Of a stretch of 64,000 nucleotides of DNA, positions 23,174 to 35,300 are shown piece after piece. Location: assembly GCA_900074885.1 (NCBI GenBank), contig FJUW01000037.1, positions 496,001 to 560,000 of the forward strand, written 5' to 3'. The notes below the pieces were generated by a model. That model was not told the origin of the DNA, made no database searches, and was given only the letters and a program-made list of their open reading frames with translations. This DNA is from Rhynchosporium graminicola (taxonomy: Eukaryota > Ascomycota > Leotiomycetes > Helotiales > Ploettnerulaceae). The translations under genes and the position numbers were made by a program. The first letter of the stretch is position 1; every line of letters begins with the position of its first letter.

Positions 23174-23389
23174 CTACTTTTCAGTCGAATAAGCGTAAGA
23201 GAAGATAGAAGCGTAAGAGTAACTATTAAAACCCTTAGGTTTAAGGTATACTATATCTATATGTATCTCCTCTATAGATCTGGAAGGTCGTGCACGTGCA
23301 GATACCTTATTAACCTTCCGAATAGATCGGCCTTTCTCATAAGGTATATAAAGGCGAGTTCTTCTAGTCTTAAGCTCCGTAAACTTCAT
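23174..23389 (-). pseudogene. copia integrase N-terminal fragment in G
   Basis: A 71-codon open piece matching the gag-pre-integrase to integrase junction of copia: a basic linker (SARARPSRSIEEIH), then IDIVYLKPKGFNSYSYASIF containing the first catalytic Asp (IHIDIV). It is broken at both ends by TAA/TAG stops. Confidence 0.85.
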
Positions 23390-25523
23390 ACTATTAACTA
23401 TGGATTGCGTACGGCGTACTACGTTAAAGCTAGCGTGATATATACGTCTATACTAAAGCTCTATATCGACTATAGCTTGCTCTACTGCTGCAGGTAAGCT
23501 CAAACCCGGAAGGCTAGCGTACCTTGCGCTAGAGGTCTCTTCTTTAATAATAAATAGATTTTTATTAATTATATAGATCTCCTTCTCCTTAGACGTATAG
23601 AGAACAGAACTGCGTAAATAACCTCCTAATTTATTTAATTTAGAACCGGAGTATAGGTAGACTAGAGACTGCGGGATATATAGTGTATTATAGCACTCTA
23701 ATATGCGTACTATACCGTCGGTCTTTATCGCCTTAATCGTGCAACTTCTAATCCCAGTAAGGCGTAATAGCTTATTAATAATAAGTATATACTGTAAATC
23801 GTCTCTTGGCGTATATAAAGTAAACTTAGAAAGGTCGTTAGATATATGCTCCGTAGCGCCGGTATCGAAGAGCTATCGTGACTTATTATAATAAGAGAAT
23901 ATAGCTATAGAAGCTATAATAGTAGGGAAATATAATAAAAGGGCTACGCTGAAGATACTACTATCGTCGGAATCGTTATCCTTCTTCTTTCTACTATTAG
24001 TCTTCTTCTTATTAGTCTTATTAGTCTTACTCTCTCCCTCCTTCTTCTTTAACTACTCGGTATGCAGGATCTACTTCTTTCTAGACTTCTCCTTAAACTC
24101 CTTCTTCTTCTACTTATTAATAATAAAACAGTTCTCTGGAGTATACTTTAGCGATATCTGTTTATAGTGCTTATAAGTCGGCCTAGTTTGATCTTTACTA
24201 GCTAGCTTAGTAGCTCTTCTGCCGCTTCCTTTCTTAGGTATAGACTTATTACTATATAGAGCTTAACCTACTATCTTTCCGGTAGAGTCACTCGCTCTTA
24301 CCTCGTTAGTAATATCTTCGATTAAACTAACTAAAAGTCACTCCTGAGTTAGCCTTCTTATTCGTCTCTAGGTTATTACTAGAAGAAACTCTCAAGAGAG
24401 AACGTTATCTTTCAGCTTATATAAGCTACTTCTCTGAAACTGCGATAATAAATATAATTAGATACTATACCGGAGGTAGAGCTATTATTAAAGTCTCTAA
24501 TTTAATAATTAAGAGCTTAAAAGCGATAATAAACTTCTCTAGGGAGTTAAAATCGTTATACTAGAGCTTAACGTAATCTTATATAGCGTTATACACTAGT
24601 ATATTGCTACCTCCTTCGTACTGCGCCTATAAGGCCTCCTATATATCTAATGCGGTAGTTTTACTAGTTATATACGCGAGAGGTCCGGCCTTATAATTCA
24701 ACGTGATTACAAGCTTTATTTGATTCTCTCTAGACTTCTAATCTTACTATTTCTTAAGGGCTTTATCGTCGACCTCGTCGTCCTATTCGTCTACCTCTTT
24801 AAGCACGTGGTCACGCGATTTAACGTTAAGAAACTTACTAATTCTATTAGTTTTAGTAATATTTAGTACTTTATCTCTCTATTCCGTGTAGTTCTCTCCT
24901 CCCTTAAGCTTATAGCTATCTGCTAAGTTTAAAGACGTAGAGCTACTTATCTTCTTGCGTTTATATAGCTCTTCTAGCGTAGTCGTAGTAATAAGTTCCG
25001 ATTCCGGGTCTTCCGGATCCTCTGGATAGTCCTAGGATATCGATTTAGCGTCTGCAGGGGGTAAATCGGGTATATTTTGAGTCCTAAGGACTTAGGTGGG
25101 TTCCGGCGCTAGCGCGGAAGACTCTGCACCTCGAGATGCGATAATTTCGGAATCGTTGACTTTGACTACTATACGAGTACGAGTATTAAGTACTATATAG
25201 CTTATATATAGTATTGAAGACTCTAAAGACTCTTTAATAGAGCTAGAGTTATCGGAGTATACTTCTTCGACTTCTTCTAATGATAGCGTAAGTGCGACAG
25301 CTGAAGAACTCTCTCTACTAGTACTCTGCGCGACTATATTTACTATAGAAAGACGCGCTAGTTTAACTAAACTATACGCGTATACTGTACCTTAATCGGA
25401 AGCTCGCAACTTAAATCTCTACCCTTTTAGTACTAAGAAACAGTTCGACGCTTACTATTAAGAATTATAGTACTACTGCTTCTTTGAGTACTACTCTACT
25501 TCTGGCTATCGGGGCTTATAACT

Positions 25524-25701
25524 TATAGCAAGGTTATGTTGATCTTCAGAGTAAGGCATAAAGTAGTTGAATAATATTAGTTGTATTGCAGTACTAATTA
25601 CTATAGAGAGCCGACAGAAGATATTATCTAGGAATATCCGCAAGGACTATGCACGTGACTATAGTCACCTGATCTATGCCAAGACCCATATCCTCGCAAT
25701 A
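25524..25701 (-). repeat. 5' LTR of copia element G
   Basis: 178 bp, same length as its partner, differing mostly by C/T and G/A changes. The 5-bp AAGTA follows at 25702. Confidence 0.92.
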
Positions 25702-25706
25702 AAGTA

Positions 25707-27481
25707 TTATAGTACTAATTTAATATATTCTTTATATTCCTAGAGCGTTTCCGAGTATATAAGAATATTATCTAGGTAAACTATATAGAAATTATCTAAG
25801 TAGTCTAGTAGTATATTATTCATATACTATTAATACGTATTACGTCTATTATAGAGCTTAAAAGGTAATACTTTATATTTATAGGATCCGAAGCGGGTTC
25901 GGAAAGTAGTATACTCCTCTGATTCGGGGTCTATATAGATATAATTAAATACTACTCGGATATCTAGTTTAGTAAAAATCACTACTTTAGATACTCGAGT
26001 TAAGAGCTTATCGATCTTAGGTATTAGGTATAAATCCTTTCGAGTGATCGTATTAAGCTTACGATAATCGATATAGAAGCGTAATCCTCTATTAGCCTTC
26101 TTAATAAATAGTATAGGTAATACGAAGGGACTTTAGCTAGATTCGATAAATCCCTTATCTAGGTTCTCTATAAGGTACTCCTTAGTTACTTATAATTTAT
26201 CTATAGATTACTAATATAAAGGCGAATATATACTAAGTAATAGTTCTTCTAGAATAATTTTATAATTATATAAGCGATATAGCGGAAGAATATTAGAATC
26301 CCGCTTAGAAAAAGCCTTCTTAAGGGTATAGTATTATTCTAGTAGCTTTTCAGCTACGAGTTATTTAGTATCAGGATCCTTAGGAGAGTCGCTATTCAGA
26401 TAGTCTTATAAGAAGTAGTCTATCTTATAGATACTAATAAAAAATAATTTAGAGCTTTTACGTTTTATATTAAAATATAAAGCTATAGTACTAATTTAGT
26501 AAATCAGAACTAGTCTCTAGATCCTCGGAGGTCGAGAGGGGCACTTATAGTAGAGTTTCGGCGCAGGTACCTTTCTCGATAAATTCGGAGCGGAAAAGGG
26601 TTCGGATTCCTTAGTAATAAGTAGAAATAAGTTAAATAGTAAGGATAATATATTAATATACTATATCGCTACTATTTAAGGTAATTAGTATTAGTCTAGC
26701 TAGTTTATAGCAAAGTCCCGCGCGTTAGTATCGATTTAGTAAGATCGATTAATACTAGGTTTATAAGGCAATAGAGTTATAATTATCTCCTTATCGTATC
26801 GAAAGGTAACTAGATATTATTCCGGCTATAGTAGCTTATAATAGAGCGTATCTAGCTTAACTTAGAATCGTCGTATCTATTTAATACTAATAATCATATC
26901 TTATTATCCTAAATCGAGGAGAATAAAAAGGTAATTATAAATATATCTACTATTAATAGAAAGGTATAAATATATAAAATAAGTAATATAAGTTCTAATA
27001 GATTATTAGAAACTATATATTAGAATAGAATAGGGCAGTAGCTCGATTTTAATATCGAGGGCCCCTGATAGTTATCTAGTAAGAGTGCGATTAATAAACA
27101 GATAACTATTCGCTCCGGTATTAATTAAGCTATTTATAGAGACTTTTAGCTTATTTATACTAACTATAGTTAAGTATATGAATTACTTACCTCTTATTAA
27201 GAAGTTAAAGTTAAGATTAAAGAGATTATACTTATATAGACCTAGGAAAGAGTTTTTACTTAGGCCTTATTATTTCCCTCTAGTATTAGTCCAGATTCGG
27301 AGGGTATATCTTCTACTACTTCCTTAGTTACTTCTTTCTCTTTCGGAAATTCGTTAATTAATTAAACCTTAGGTAAGTTAAGGTAGTCTAGCTTAATATA
27401 ACTAAGCTATTTATAACTATAATACCTAAGGGGTTCTCCGGTCGAGGTAATAAGGCGTTTTAGCGCGGAGGGAGTACTAGC
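25707..27481 (-). pseudogene. gag-pol remnant of H, 5' part
   Basis: The continuation of H pol right of G. The reverse-transcriptase box reads YLDN at about 25770-25785 (YLDD altered by G-to-A). Protease and the gag zinc-knuckle region follow to the right. It stops abruptly at 27481 at the LTR of C, inside the gag region that in B reads GCTAGTACTCC. Confidence 0.8.
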
Positions 27482-27724
27482 TGTGACGCTTGCTCTAGAA
27501 AGGTCTCACTCACTACCTAATAGGTAAGACCTCATATTGCATAGAATATGAAGTAGTAAGAATCAACTTAGAATCTATAACTAAGGAGTGAAGAAGTAGA
27601 GAGAGAAGGGAAGTATATATATGAAAAGGGGCCCCTAAACTCTACTCGTGTAATCTCGCTTAGTAGTAAGTGTTTCTACTAATAGGGGGAAACCTCTAAA
27701 CCTCTAATCTGACTAGTTATTATA
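27482..27724 (-). repeat. 3' LTR of element C (family 2)
   Basis: 243 bp; plus-strand ends are TGTGACGCTTGC and ATTATA (altered GTCACA). The polypurine tract lies immediately to its right. Confidence 0.93.
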
Positions 27725-30700
27725 TTACCCCCCCCTCCGAAAAAAGCTCGCCCTCGAGCGTTAGTCTATTTCCTTATTACTATTAAGGTAGTTATAATCG
27801 TCTATTCTATCGTAGAAAGCTTTTAGCTAATCAGGGAGCTTAGCAGGGGGACCTGCTTACGTCAGGTTATCGAGGTGGAACTACTGAACTTTTATAAGAG
27901 CGTACTTAATATCTGAAGTATTATACTACGTGAGATCGACATCTTAATTCAACTAGGAGACGCGGTATAAGAGGTTATTACGCTACTTATAGCACGCAAG
28001 TATATCTTCGATTTCCTATTCGTTATTACTAGTAATATTAATAGGTAGTAGTAGTAGTAAGGTTTATCTTAGCAAAAGATCGTTTAGATACTTTCGTAGT
28101 TTAGTAGTAAGGAAGACGTTATATACCTTTATACTAGTAAGAAGCTCTAAATAGTAAGAGCTTCTAACTTTTTCAACTATACGGAAGGGTCTATTAGTTA
28201 AGAAGTCGAGTTTTTTACTAAGTCGAGTGCTTATAAAGTAGCGCATATCTAGCTAAATAAGGTCGTCTATAGTAAAGTCGACTTTATAGCGTAAGCGATT
28301 ATAAGATCGGGATATCTTAGCTTATGCGCGTAGGAGGCTTAATTAGGCAGTAGTCCAGGCGTTACGCAGACGATTAGCGTAATCTAGAGCTTACTAAGTA
28401 TTCAATTTATCAGTAGGTATAATAGAGTTAGGTAAGTCTTTCTAATTCTAATTAACACGGGGTATATATCTATAAACGACTTCAAAGGGTAAGAGACCTC
28501 TAAGGGAGTCGTAAGGGAGGGTTATCTAGGCGTAGTTTATTATAGGTAAGAATTCCAATTAGTCGTCTTAATAGTAAGAGATAAAAGGTCGTAATCTACG
28601 TTAGAGATATTAGTTATAGATCTCTATTTAGCTATCTGTTTATAGGTAGTCTACTGCAGAAAGTTATCTTTTAGTGCTAAGAATCGTAATAATCGTAGTC
28701 TAAAAGCGAGAAACGAATTAAGGTCCTCTATTAGAGGTAATTATTAGTAGAGCTCCGAAATAGCAGTAGATATAGTATAAGTAGAGCTTTATAAGGTAAC
28801 GCGTATAAGAGGTATTATAATAAAGAATACTAATTACTTATTTACTAAAACGATCTATAAATACGAGAACGTTATTATAACTATATTTATTGCGATTAAA
28901 GCTATAGTAATCGACTGTAATATACTCCTATAAGCGTGATAGCACTAGTAAGGGCTATAGGAGTCCGGGCTTTTTATCTCGTAGCACTTGAATTCGTTAG
29001 TAAGTATAGCAGTTACAGTAGTACTAGTTAATAGTTAAAGCGATCCTGTACTAGTAGTATTATAATAATAGGAGTTATAAGGTCTTCTTTACACTTAGAT
29101 AAGCGGTCTCTAATTAGTCGTGTACTTCGCCTATAAGTAGCGTGCGAAAGTATAAAACGTTAAGTACGATTAATCTTCTTTCGTAGAGTAGAAGATCTTT
29201 TTCTATAGTTAGTTTTCTAGGAGTAGCGGAAAGAGCTTATTTCCGTAGTACTTAGAGTAATAGCGCAGCGCGATTAGCTTTAAGTACTTACTATACTATA
29301 GAGAAAACTAGCGATAAGTCGGCGACTTCTAAGGCGTTAATAAGTTTAAAGCTATCTATAGAGTCGGAACTATTCCGGAGGTTACTCGTAAGTAGTACTA
29401 GATCGATTTAATCTTCAAATAATAGTTATTATAAAAATTAAGCTATCTTAGCGTTATTTTAATTATCTAATTTATCTATTCTGCGAGAGAGAGCGTTAGC
29501 GAGTAGATTATACTTCCTAGGTCGATAGGTAATTATAAAGTTATAATCTGCGAGTAGCTCTACTTATCGTGCTTATCGTGCGTTTAACTACTTAGAGGTT
29601 ATGAAGTACTTAAGAGCTTTATAATTAGTAACGACTCGGATTTAATATAGTACGCCTACGAGTTCGGATCTCTAGTTACTAAAAGATCATATAATTGCGA
29701 GTATTTCCTTATCGTAGATAGCGTAATTAAGCTCGGCTAGTAGTATAATCTTAGAGAAGTAAGCTACTAGGAACTAGTCTTTATCGTACTATTACGATAG
29801 TATACCTGCTATTACTCTGTTACTAGCGTCTATTTCGATTATATAAGGTAGATCTTACTAATAGTAGTAGAGGAGTAGTACTAAAGTAAGAGTATACTTT
29901 AGGTAATCAAAAGTATCTTTATACTCTCTAGCGAACCGAAATAATATGTTATTTTTAGTAAGTTATATAAGAGGTTTCGCGATTATTCCGTAGTCTTTAA
30001 TAAATCGCTAGTAGAAGTTGTAAAAACCTAAGAATAATTATACGCCCTTAACTATAGTTAAGTAGTTCTAAGATCGTACGATATTAACCTTTTCAGGGTC
30101 TACTTCGATTCCAGAAGTAGAGATAATAAATCTAAGGTATTTAGTATAGGTAATATTGAATTCATATTTCTTAAGGTTAGCTTATAATCTAGCGTCTTAT
30201 AATCGTTATAGTACCTTATATATATATAATTAATACTATAGTAAGTCGTTAGAATAGATCAGAATATCATCTAAATATACTATATAGAAGTCGTCTAGGT
30301 AGTCGAATAAGATATTATTCATATACCGCTAGTATATCGTAGGGCTATTAGTTAGACCGAATAGTAGTACCTTATATTTATACGCTCTATAGCAGGTCCG
30401 GAAAGTCGTATACTCTTCAGAGGCTAGATCAATTCGAATTCGGTAGAAAGCTTAGCGAATATCTAGTTTAGTGAAGATCTTAGTAGTAGAGATTCTAGCT
30501 AGCGTTTCGTCGATTAATAGTAGTAGGTATTAATCTTTCCTCGTGAGGTTATTAAGTATACGAAAGTCTATATAGAACTATAGACTTCTATTAGCTTTTT
30601 TAACGAAAAGAATAAGTGTAGCGTATAGTACTTAAGAAAGTTCAATAAAACCTTTAGCTAAGTTATTAGTAATATACGCCTTTATTACTTTAAGTTCTTC

Positions 30701-31676
30701 AGCTAATATCTTATATAAGAAGGAGTATTTAAAGCTCTTTTCAGCCCCTTCCTTAAGCTTAATTTAGTAATCGTATAAACAATAAGAAAGGAGAATATCG
30801 CTAGCTTCCTTAGAAAAGACGTATACCTACTAGCTATACTCGTAAGGAATCTATAGTTCTGAATCTAATTCGCTTAAGCTAATAGCAAATTACTAAGCGG
30901 TTTTATAGCGTTCCGTAAGGTCGATAGTTAAAGATACGATAGTAGTATTATATTACTGATCTGCGATTCGGTTATTAAGAAGCTTACTTATCTCATAGAG
31001 AGTAATAGAGAAGATCTTATTATTAGAAGACTTCTAGCGTTTATATAAGAGATAGAAGGCTAGGCTGCCGATTATATAGATCTCTAGCGTAAGAGGCTCT
31101 TAGAGAGGTCTAAGCGCACGAGGAGGTAGTCTTTACTACTATTAGCGCTTCCGAAATAGCGTAATAGCTATATTTATACCTAAAGTAGCTTCTATTAACT
31201 CGCGAGATAGTATTCCTAGTAACTATTAATCTATAGTATAAATTATATAGGCGTAATCTTATATATAAGTCTTTAATATAGAGACTTTCAGTTAGGGTTA
31301 AAGTAGAGATTTACGCGGAATATAAGTAATAATATTACTAAATTATATATACTTCGGACGTGTATTAGTAGCTCTAGCGTATAAAGGCTTCTCTTTATTA
31401 CTCTCTTCTTATTCTTTAAGTAATAAATACTTAGGCTCAGCGTATCTATAATAAGTAGTATAAACGCCGGGGAAACGGCTCTAACTAAGTAGTAGTAATA
31501 GCAGAGGGTTAGTTACCTATAGAATACTCTTTAAGGGAGAGTTTTAGATATTTTTAGAGCTATAAGTCTCTCTAGAAGTGCGTTTCCGAGCGTTTAGTAG
31601 TAGTCGTTTAATAACAGATATAGAGTTAGTAACTACTTGAATATTAACAGGAGAGCTAGCTGCGTTTCGCTATACC
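27725..31676 (-). pseudogene. pol of element C: reverse transcriptase, integrase, chromodomain
   Basis: Stops TAA and TAG sit where Gln or Trp would be. The best open piece, 28064-28246, is the integrase C-terminal region (KKLDFLTNRPFRIVEKV). Downstream on the minus strand is a chromodomain (EIEDILACYK then NNLLYRVS). Chromodomains in such elements are known to steer integration to heterochromatin. The reverse-transcriptase YLDD at 30266-30277 is intact. The sequence continues right of A at 49572. Confidence 0.85.
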
Positions 31677-31944
31677 TGTAACGACATAAGACTCAAGGCG
31701 GTATATAAGTAAGAATAAATAAGTAGGGAAACTAAGAGCGATCTTATATAGTCTACTATAAAGGAAATAAAAAGATAAGGAAGGAAGAAGAAGAGAGATA
31801 GAGTGTAAAGTACCTTATATATATATACCGGTACTAGTCCGATACTATACCGGGTCGGATACTAGTTCTGCCGGGATACCTATGAACTTAGGCCTTATTA
31901 TCTATCTTTCTTCTTATATAATATTCAGGTAAGCTATCGTTATA
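31677..31944 (-). repeat. 3' LTR of element A (family 1)
   Basis: 268 bp; starts TGTAACGACA and ends CGTTATA on the plus strand. The outer terminus is unaltered and the inner one is RIP-altered. Confidence 0.95.
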
Positions 31945-32081
31945 TTACCCCTCCCCTAAGAAAAGCTTAACCCTAAGCTCGGAAGGTTATAGTTTATATT
32001 AGAATTAGTCTTTATTATGACTATTTTCGTCGATATTCGCGTAATAAGCGCTAGCCGCTCTTTAGTAGCAGTAAATTCTTT

Positions 32082-32349
32082 TGTGACGACAGCTCACCTG
32101 AATGTCACATGAGAAGAAGGATAGATAATAGGGCCTAAGTTCATAAGTATCCCGGCAGAACTAGTATCCGACCTAGTATAGTATCGGACTAGTACCGGTA
32201 TATATATATAAGATACCTTATACTCTATCTCTCTTCTTCTTCTTTCCTTATCTTTTTGTTTTTTTCGTAGTAAACTATATAAGATCGCTCTTAGCTTTCT
32301 TACTTATTTATTCTTACTTATATACTGCCTTAAGTCTTATATTATTATA
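32082..32349 (+). repeat. 5' LTR of element B (family 1)
   Basis: 268 bp, starting with an unaltered TGTGACGACAGCTCACCTGA. Its partner at 41198 has C/T changes at the same places. Confidence 0.95.
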
Positions 32350-35300
32350 TTAAATAAAAAGATTAAGATAGCTAGAGATAGCTTACTATAATATCTTACT
32401 ACTAAGTTAGTTATTCGATAATTACTCGTATATAGCCGAGATACTAGAGATCTCTCGGATAATTATAAATTAGGGTTTAATTTAGCTTATTATAAATAGT
32501 ATAATAGAGGAGGTTTTCGCTAATACTCCTTTAATAACTCCCTTAGTATAAAGGAATTATAGATAGATTTTAAAGAAAGTATAATAAATACCTCGGAACT
32601 TTAACTTTTATATATCGCCGCCGAAATAGCCCTAATATACCCCTTTTTAAGCTACTAGAATAGCTCCTAACTAATAAACTAGAGACTTCTCTAGTTCTGA
32701 GGGGACTTAACGCGACCTCCCTTACTCTACCTCTAAACCTAATCTATTATACCTTTTCTTACTCTAAATATCTCTTACTCTAGAGAATATTAATACCTTA
32801 TTAAAGAAGTACTAACTAAGAGGGAAAGGAAAATAAAAGCGAAATTTACTAAGAGTATAATCCCTAAGTACTCCTATTACTATAGGTAACTCGAACCTGA
32901 TCTATTCCCTCTTATAATAATTAGCGGACTAAGAGGAGAAGAATAACTCTCTAGAAGATACTATAGATAAACTAATCTCTATATAAGATAAGTTCCTTAT
33001 AGGAGTCCCTCGCTTATCTTCGACTCTCCTACTAGAACTAATACTATAATCTCTATATATAGCGGAGTTTAATAAGCTAAAAAACTCTATTCTAATATAT
33101 AGTACTAAGAGAGAGGATATTATTTCTAATAAACTATCTCCTTCTCCTAGCGCCGAATCAGTAGAGTTACGCCCTAGGAAGTCTTATCTTATTAAGAAGA
33201 TCCTACCTCTAGATAATAGATCAGACTTTACTTTCCTCTAATAGAGAGTATCGATACGAGACTAGCTAGCTATAAATACTAACTATTACTCTACGGACTT
33301 CTCTTAGCGCGTTCTCGTATAGGGACTAGTTATTAGATTAGCTAAGGAGTATCTTACGCCTTAGTACCTTACTAACGAGTTTAAGACTAGCGATAAAATA
33401 ATCTCCTTACTAGAAGAGAACTTTCTTACTAGTTTAGAAGAAGATAATTACTATAACGCTTTCTACTACTTAGAAATATAATAACTTAGCTATATACGCG
33501 AGACTTTCGCCGAGTTTTATAATCGATTTTAGAGCGCTACTATCTAAAGTAAGATTAAAAAGAAGAAGTAGTTCTTCTATATATAAGATAAGATTATATT
33601 ATCCTTACGCGCTTTAACTCTTATTATTAAACTAACGTAGAATAAGGACTACGCTTCTATAGTTAGATCCTTACTTTCTTTTAATACTAAGTATTACTAT
33701 AACTCAGAATGTACTTATCCCGAGAAAGCTACTGCCTAGATATAGTACTATAAGCTTACTATTACTATTACGACTACTACTAGTTCTACCTCTTACTAGT
33801 CCTTAAGCTTAGCTCCTCGATAAACTACTCTCGTATTATACGTACGTACTTCTACCCTAGTATAAGCTAGTACTCCTTCCGCGCTAAAACGCCTTATTAC
33901 CTCGACCGGAGAACCCCTTAGGTATTATAGTTATAGATAGCTCGGTTATATTAAGCTAAACTGCCTTAACTCGCTTAAGGTTTAATTAATTAACGAATTT
34001 CCGGAAAAGGAGAGAGTAGCTAAGGAAGTAGTAGAAGATATACCCTCCGAATCTGGATTAATACTAGAGGGAAACGATAAGGCTCAAGTAAAAACTCCTT
34101 CCTAGGTCTATATAAGTATAATTTCTCTAATCTTAACCTTAACTCCCTAATAAGAAGTAAGTAATATATATACCTAACTATAGTTAGTATAAATAAGCTA
34201 GGAGTCTCTATAAATAGCCTGATCGATACTAGAGCGAACAGTTATCTGTTTATTAATCGCACTCTTACCGGATAACTATTAGAGGCCCTTAGTATTAAAA
34301 TCGAGCTACTGCCTTATTCTATTCTAATATATAGTTTCTAATAGTCTATTAGAACCTATATTACCTATTTCATATATTTATACTTTTCTATTAATAGTAA
34401 GCGTATTTATAACTACTCTTTTATTCTCCTCGATTTAGAATAATAAGATATAATTATTAGTATTAAATAGATATAATAATTTCAAGTTAAGCTAGATATA
34501 CTCTATTATAAGCTACTATAGTCGGAACGCTATCTAGCTACCCTCTAATATAATAAGGAGATAATTATAACTCTACTATCTTATAAACTTAGTATTAATC
34601 GATCTTACTAAATTAATACTAATACGCAGGACTTAGCTATAAACTAGCTAGACTAATACCGATTATACTAAATAGTAGTAATATAATATATTAATATATT
34701 ATCCTTACTCTTTAACTTATTTCCGCTTATTACTAAGGAATCCGAACCTTTTTCTGCTCTAACTTTATTAAGAAAAGTACTTACGCTAAAACTCTATTAT
34801 AAGTACTTCTCTTAACCTCCGAGGATCTAGAAACTAGTTCCGATTTACTAAATTAGTACTATAGCTTTTTACTTTAATATAAAATATAAAAGCTCTAAAT
34901 TATTCTTTACTAGTATCTACGAGATAGATTACTTCTTATAAGACTATCTAAATAGCGATTCTCCTAAGGATCCTAATACTAAATAACTCGTAGCCGAAAA
35001 GCTACCGGAATAGTACTATACTCTTAAGGAAGCCTTTTCTAAGTAAGATTCTAATATTCTTCTACTATATTACTTATACGATTATAAAATTATTCTAGAA
35101 GAACTATTACTTAATATATATTCGCTCTTATATTAGTAATCTATAGACGAACTATAAGTAACTAAGGAGTACCTTATAAAGAACTTAGATAAGAGATTTA
35201 TCGAATCTAGCTAAAGTCCTTTTATATTACTTATACTATTTATTAAGAAGGCCGATAGAGGATTATACTTCTATATCGACTATTATAAGCTTAATATAAT

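Larger units (their letters stand above)
20136..25701 (-). mobile_element. element G, full-length Ty1/copia retrotransposon
   Basis: 5566 bp with two 178 bp LTRs. A 5-bp target duplication AAGTA is at 20131-20135 and 25702-25706, and sequence on both sides joins into element H without loss. Reading on the minus strand it has gag with a Cys/His-like segment near 24120-24200, integrase (23174-23389, with SRSIEEIHIDIV and GFNSYSYASIFS) and copia reverse transcriptase with YVDD at 21503-21514. Next to the 5' LTR is a putative primer site (25505-25523) resembling the complement of the anticodon arm of initiator Met tRNA, as in half-tRNA priming of some copia elements. Polypurine tract GAGGGGTG abuts the 3' LTR. 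The coding part is RIP-damaged. Confidence 0.9.
15914..27481 (-). mobile_element. element H, broken family 1 chromodomain Ty3/gypsy, interrupted by G
   Basis: The element reads on the minus strand with its 3' LTR at the left. Internal parts are 16183-20135 and 25707-27481, split by copia element G. Compared with copy A it runs from the 3' LTR to within gag, where it stops at the LTR of element C. The missing 5' gag and 5' LTR are not found right of C. Its own sequence is 5996 bp, against 5991 bp for the equivalent part of A. It carries an antisense reading frame (16714-17640) between pol and the 3' LTR. Changes from A and B are mostly C-to-T and G-to-A. Confidence 0.85.
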
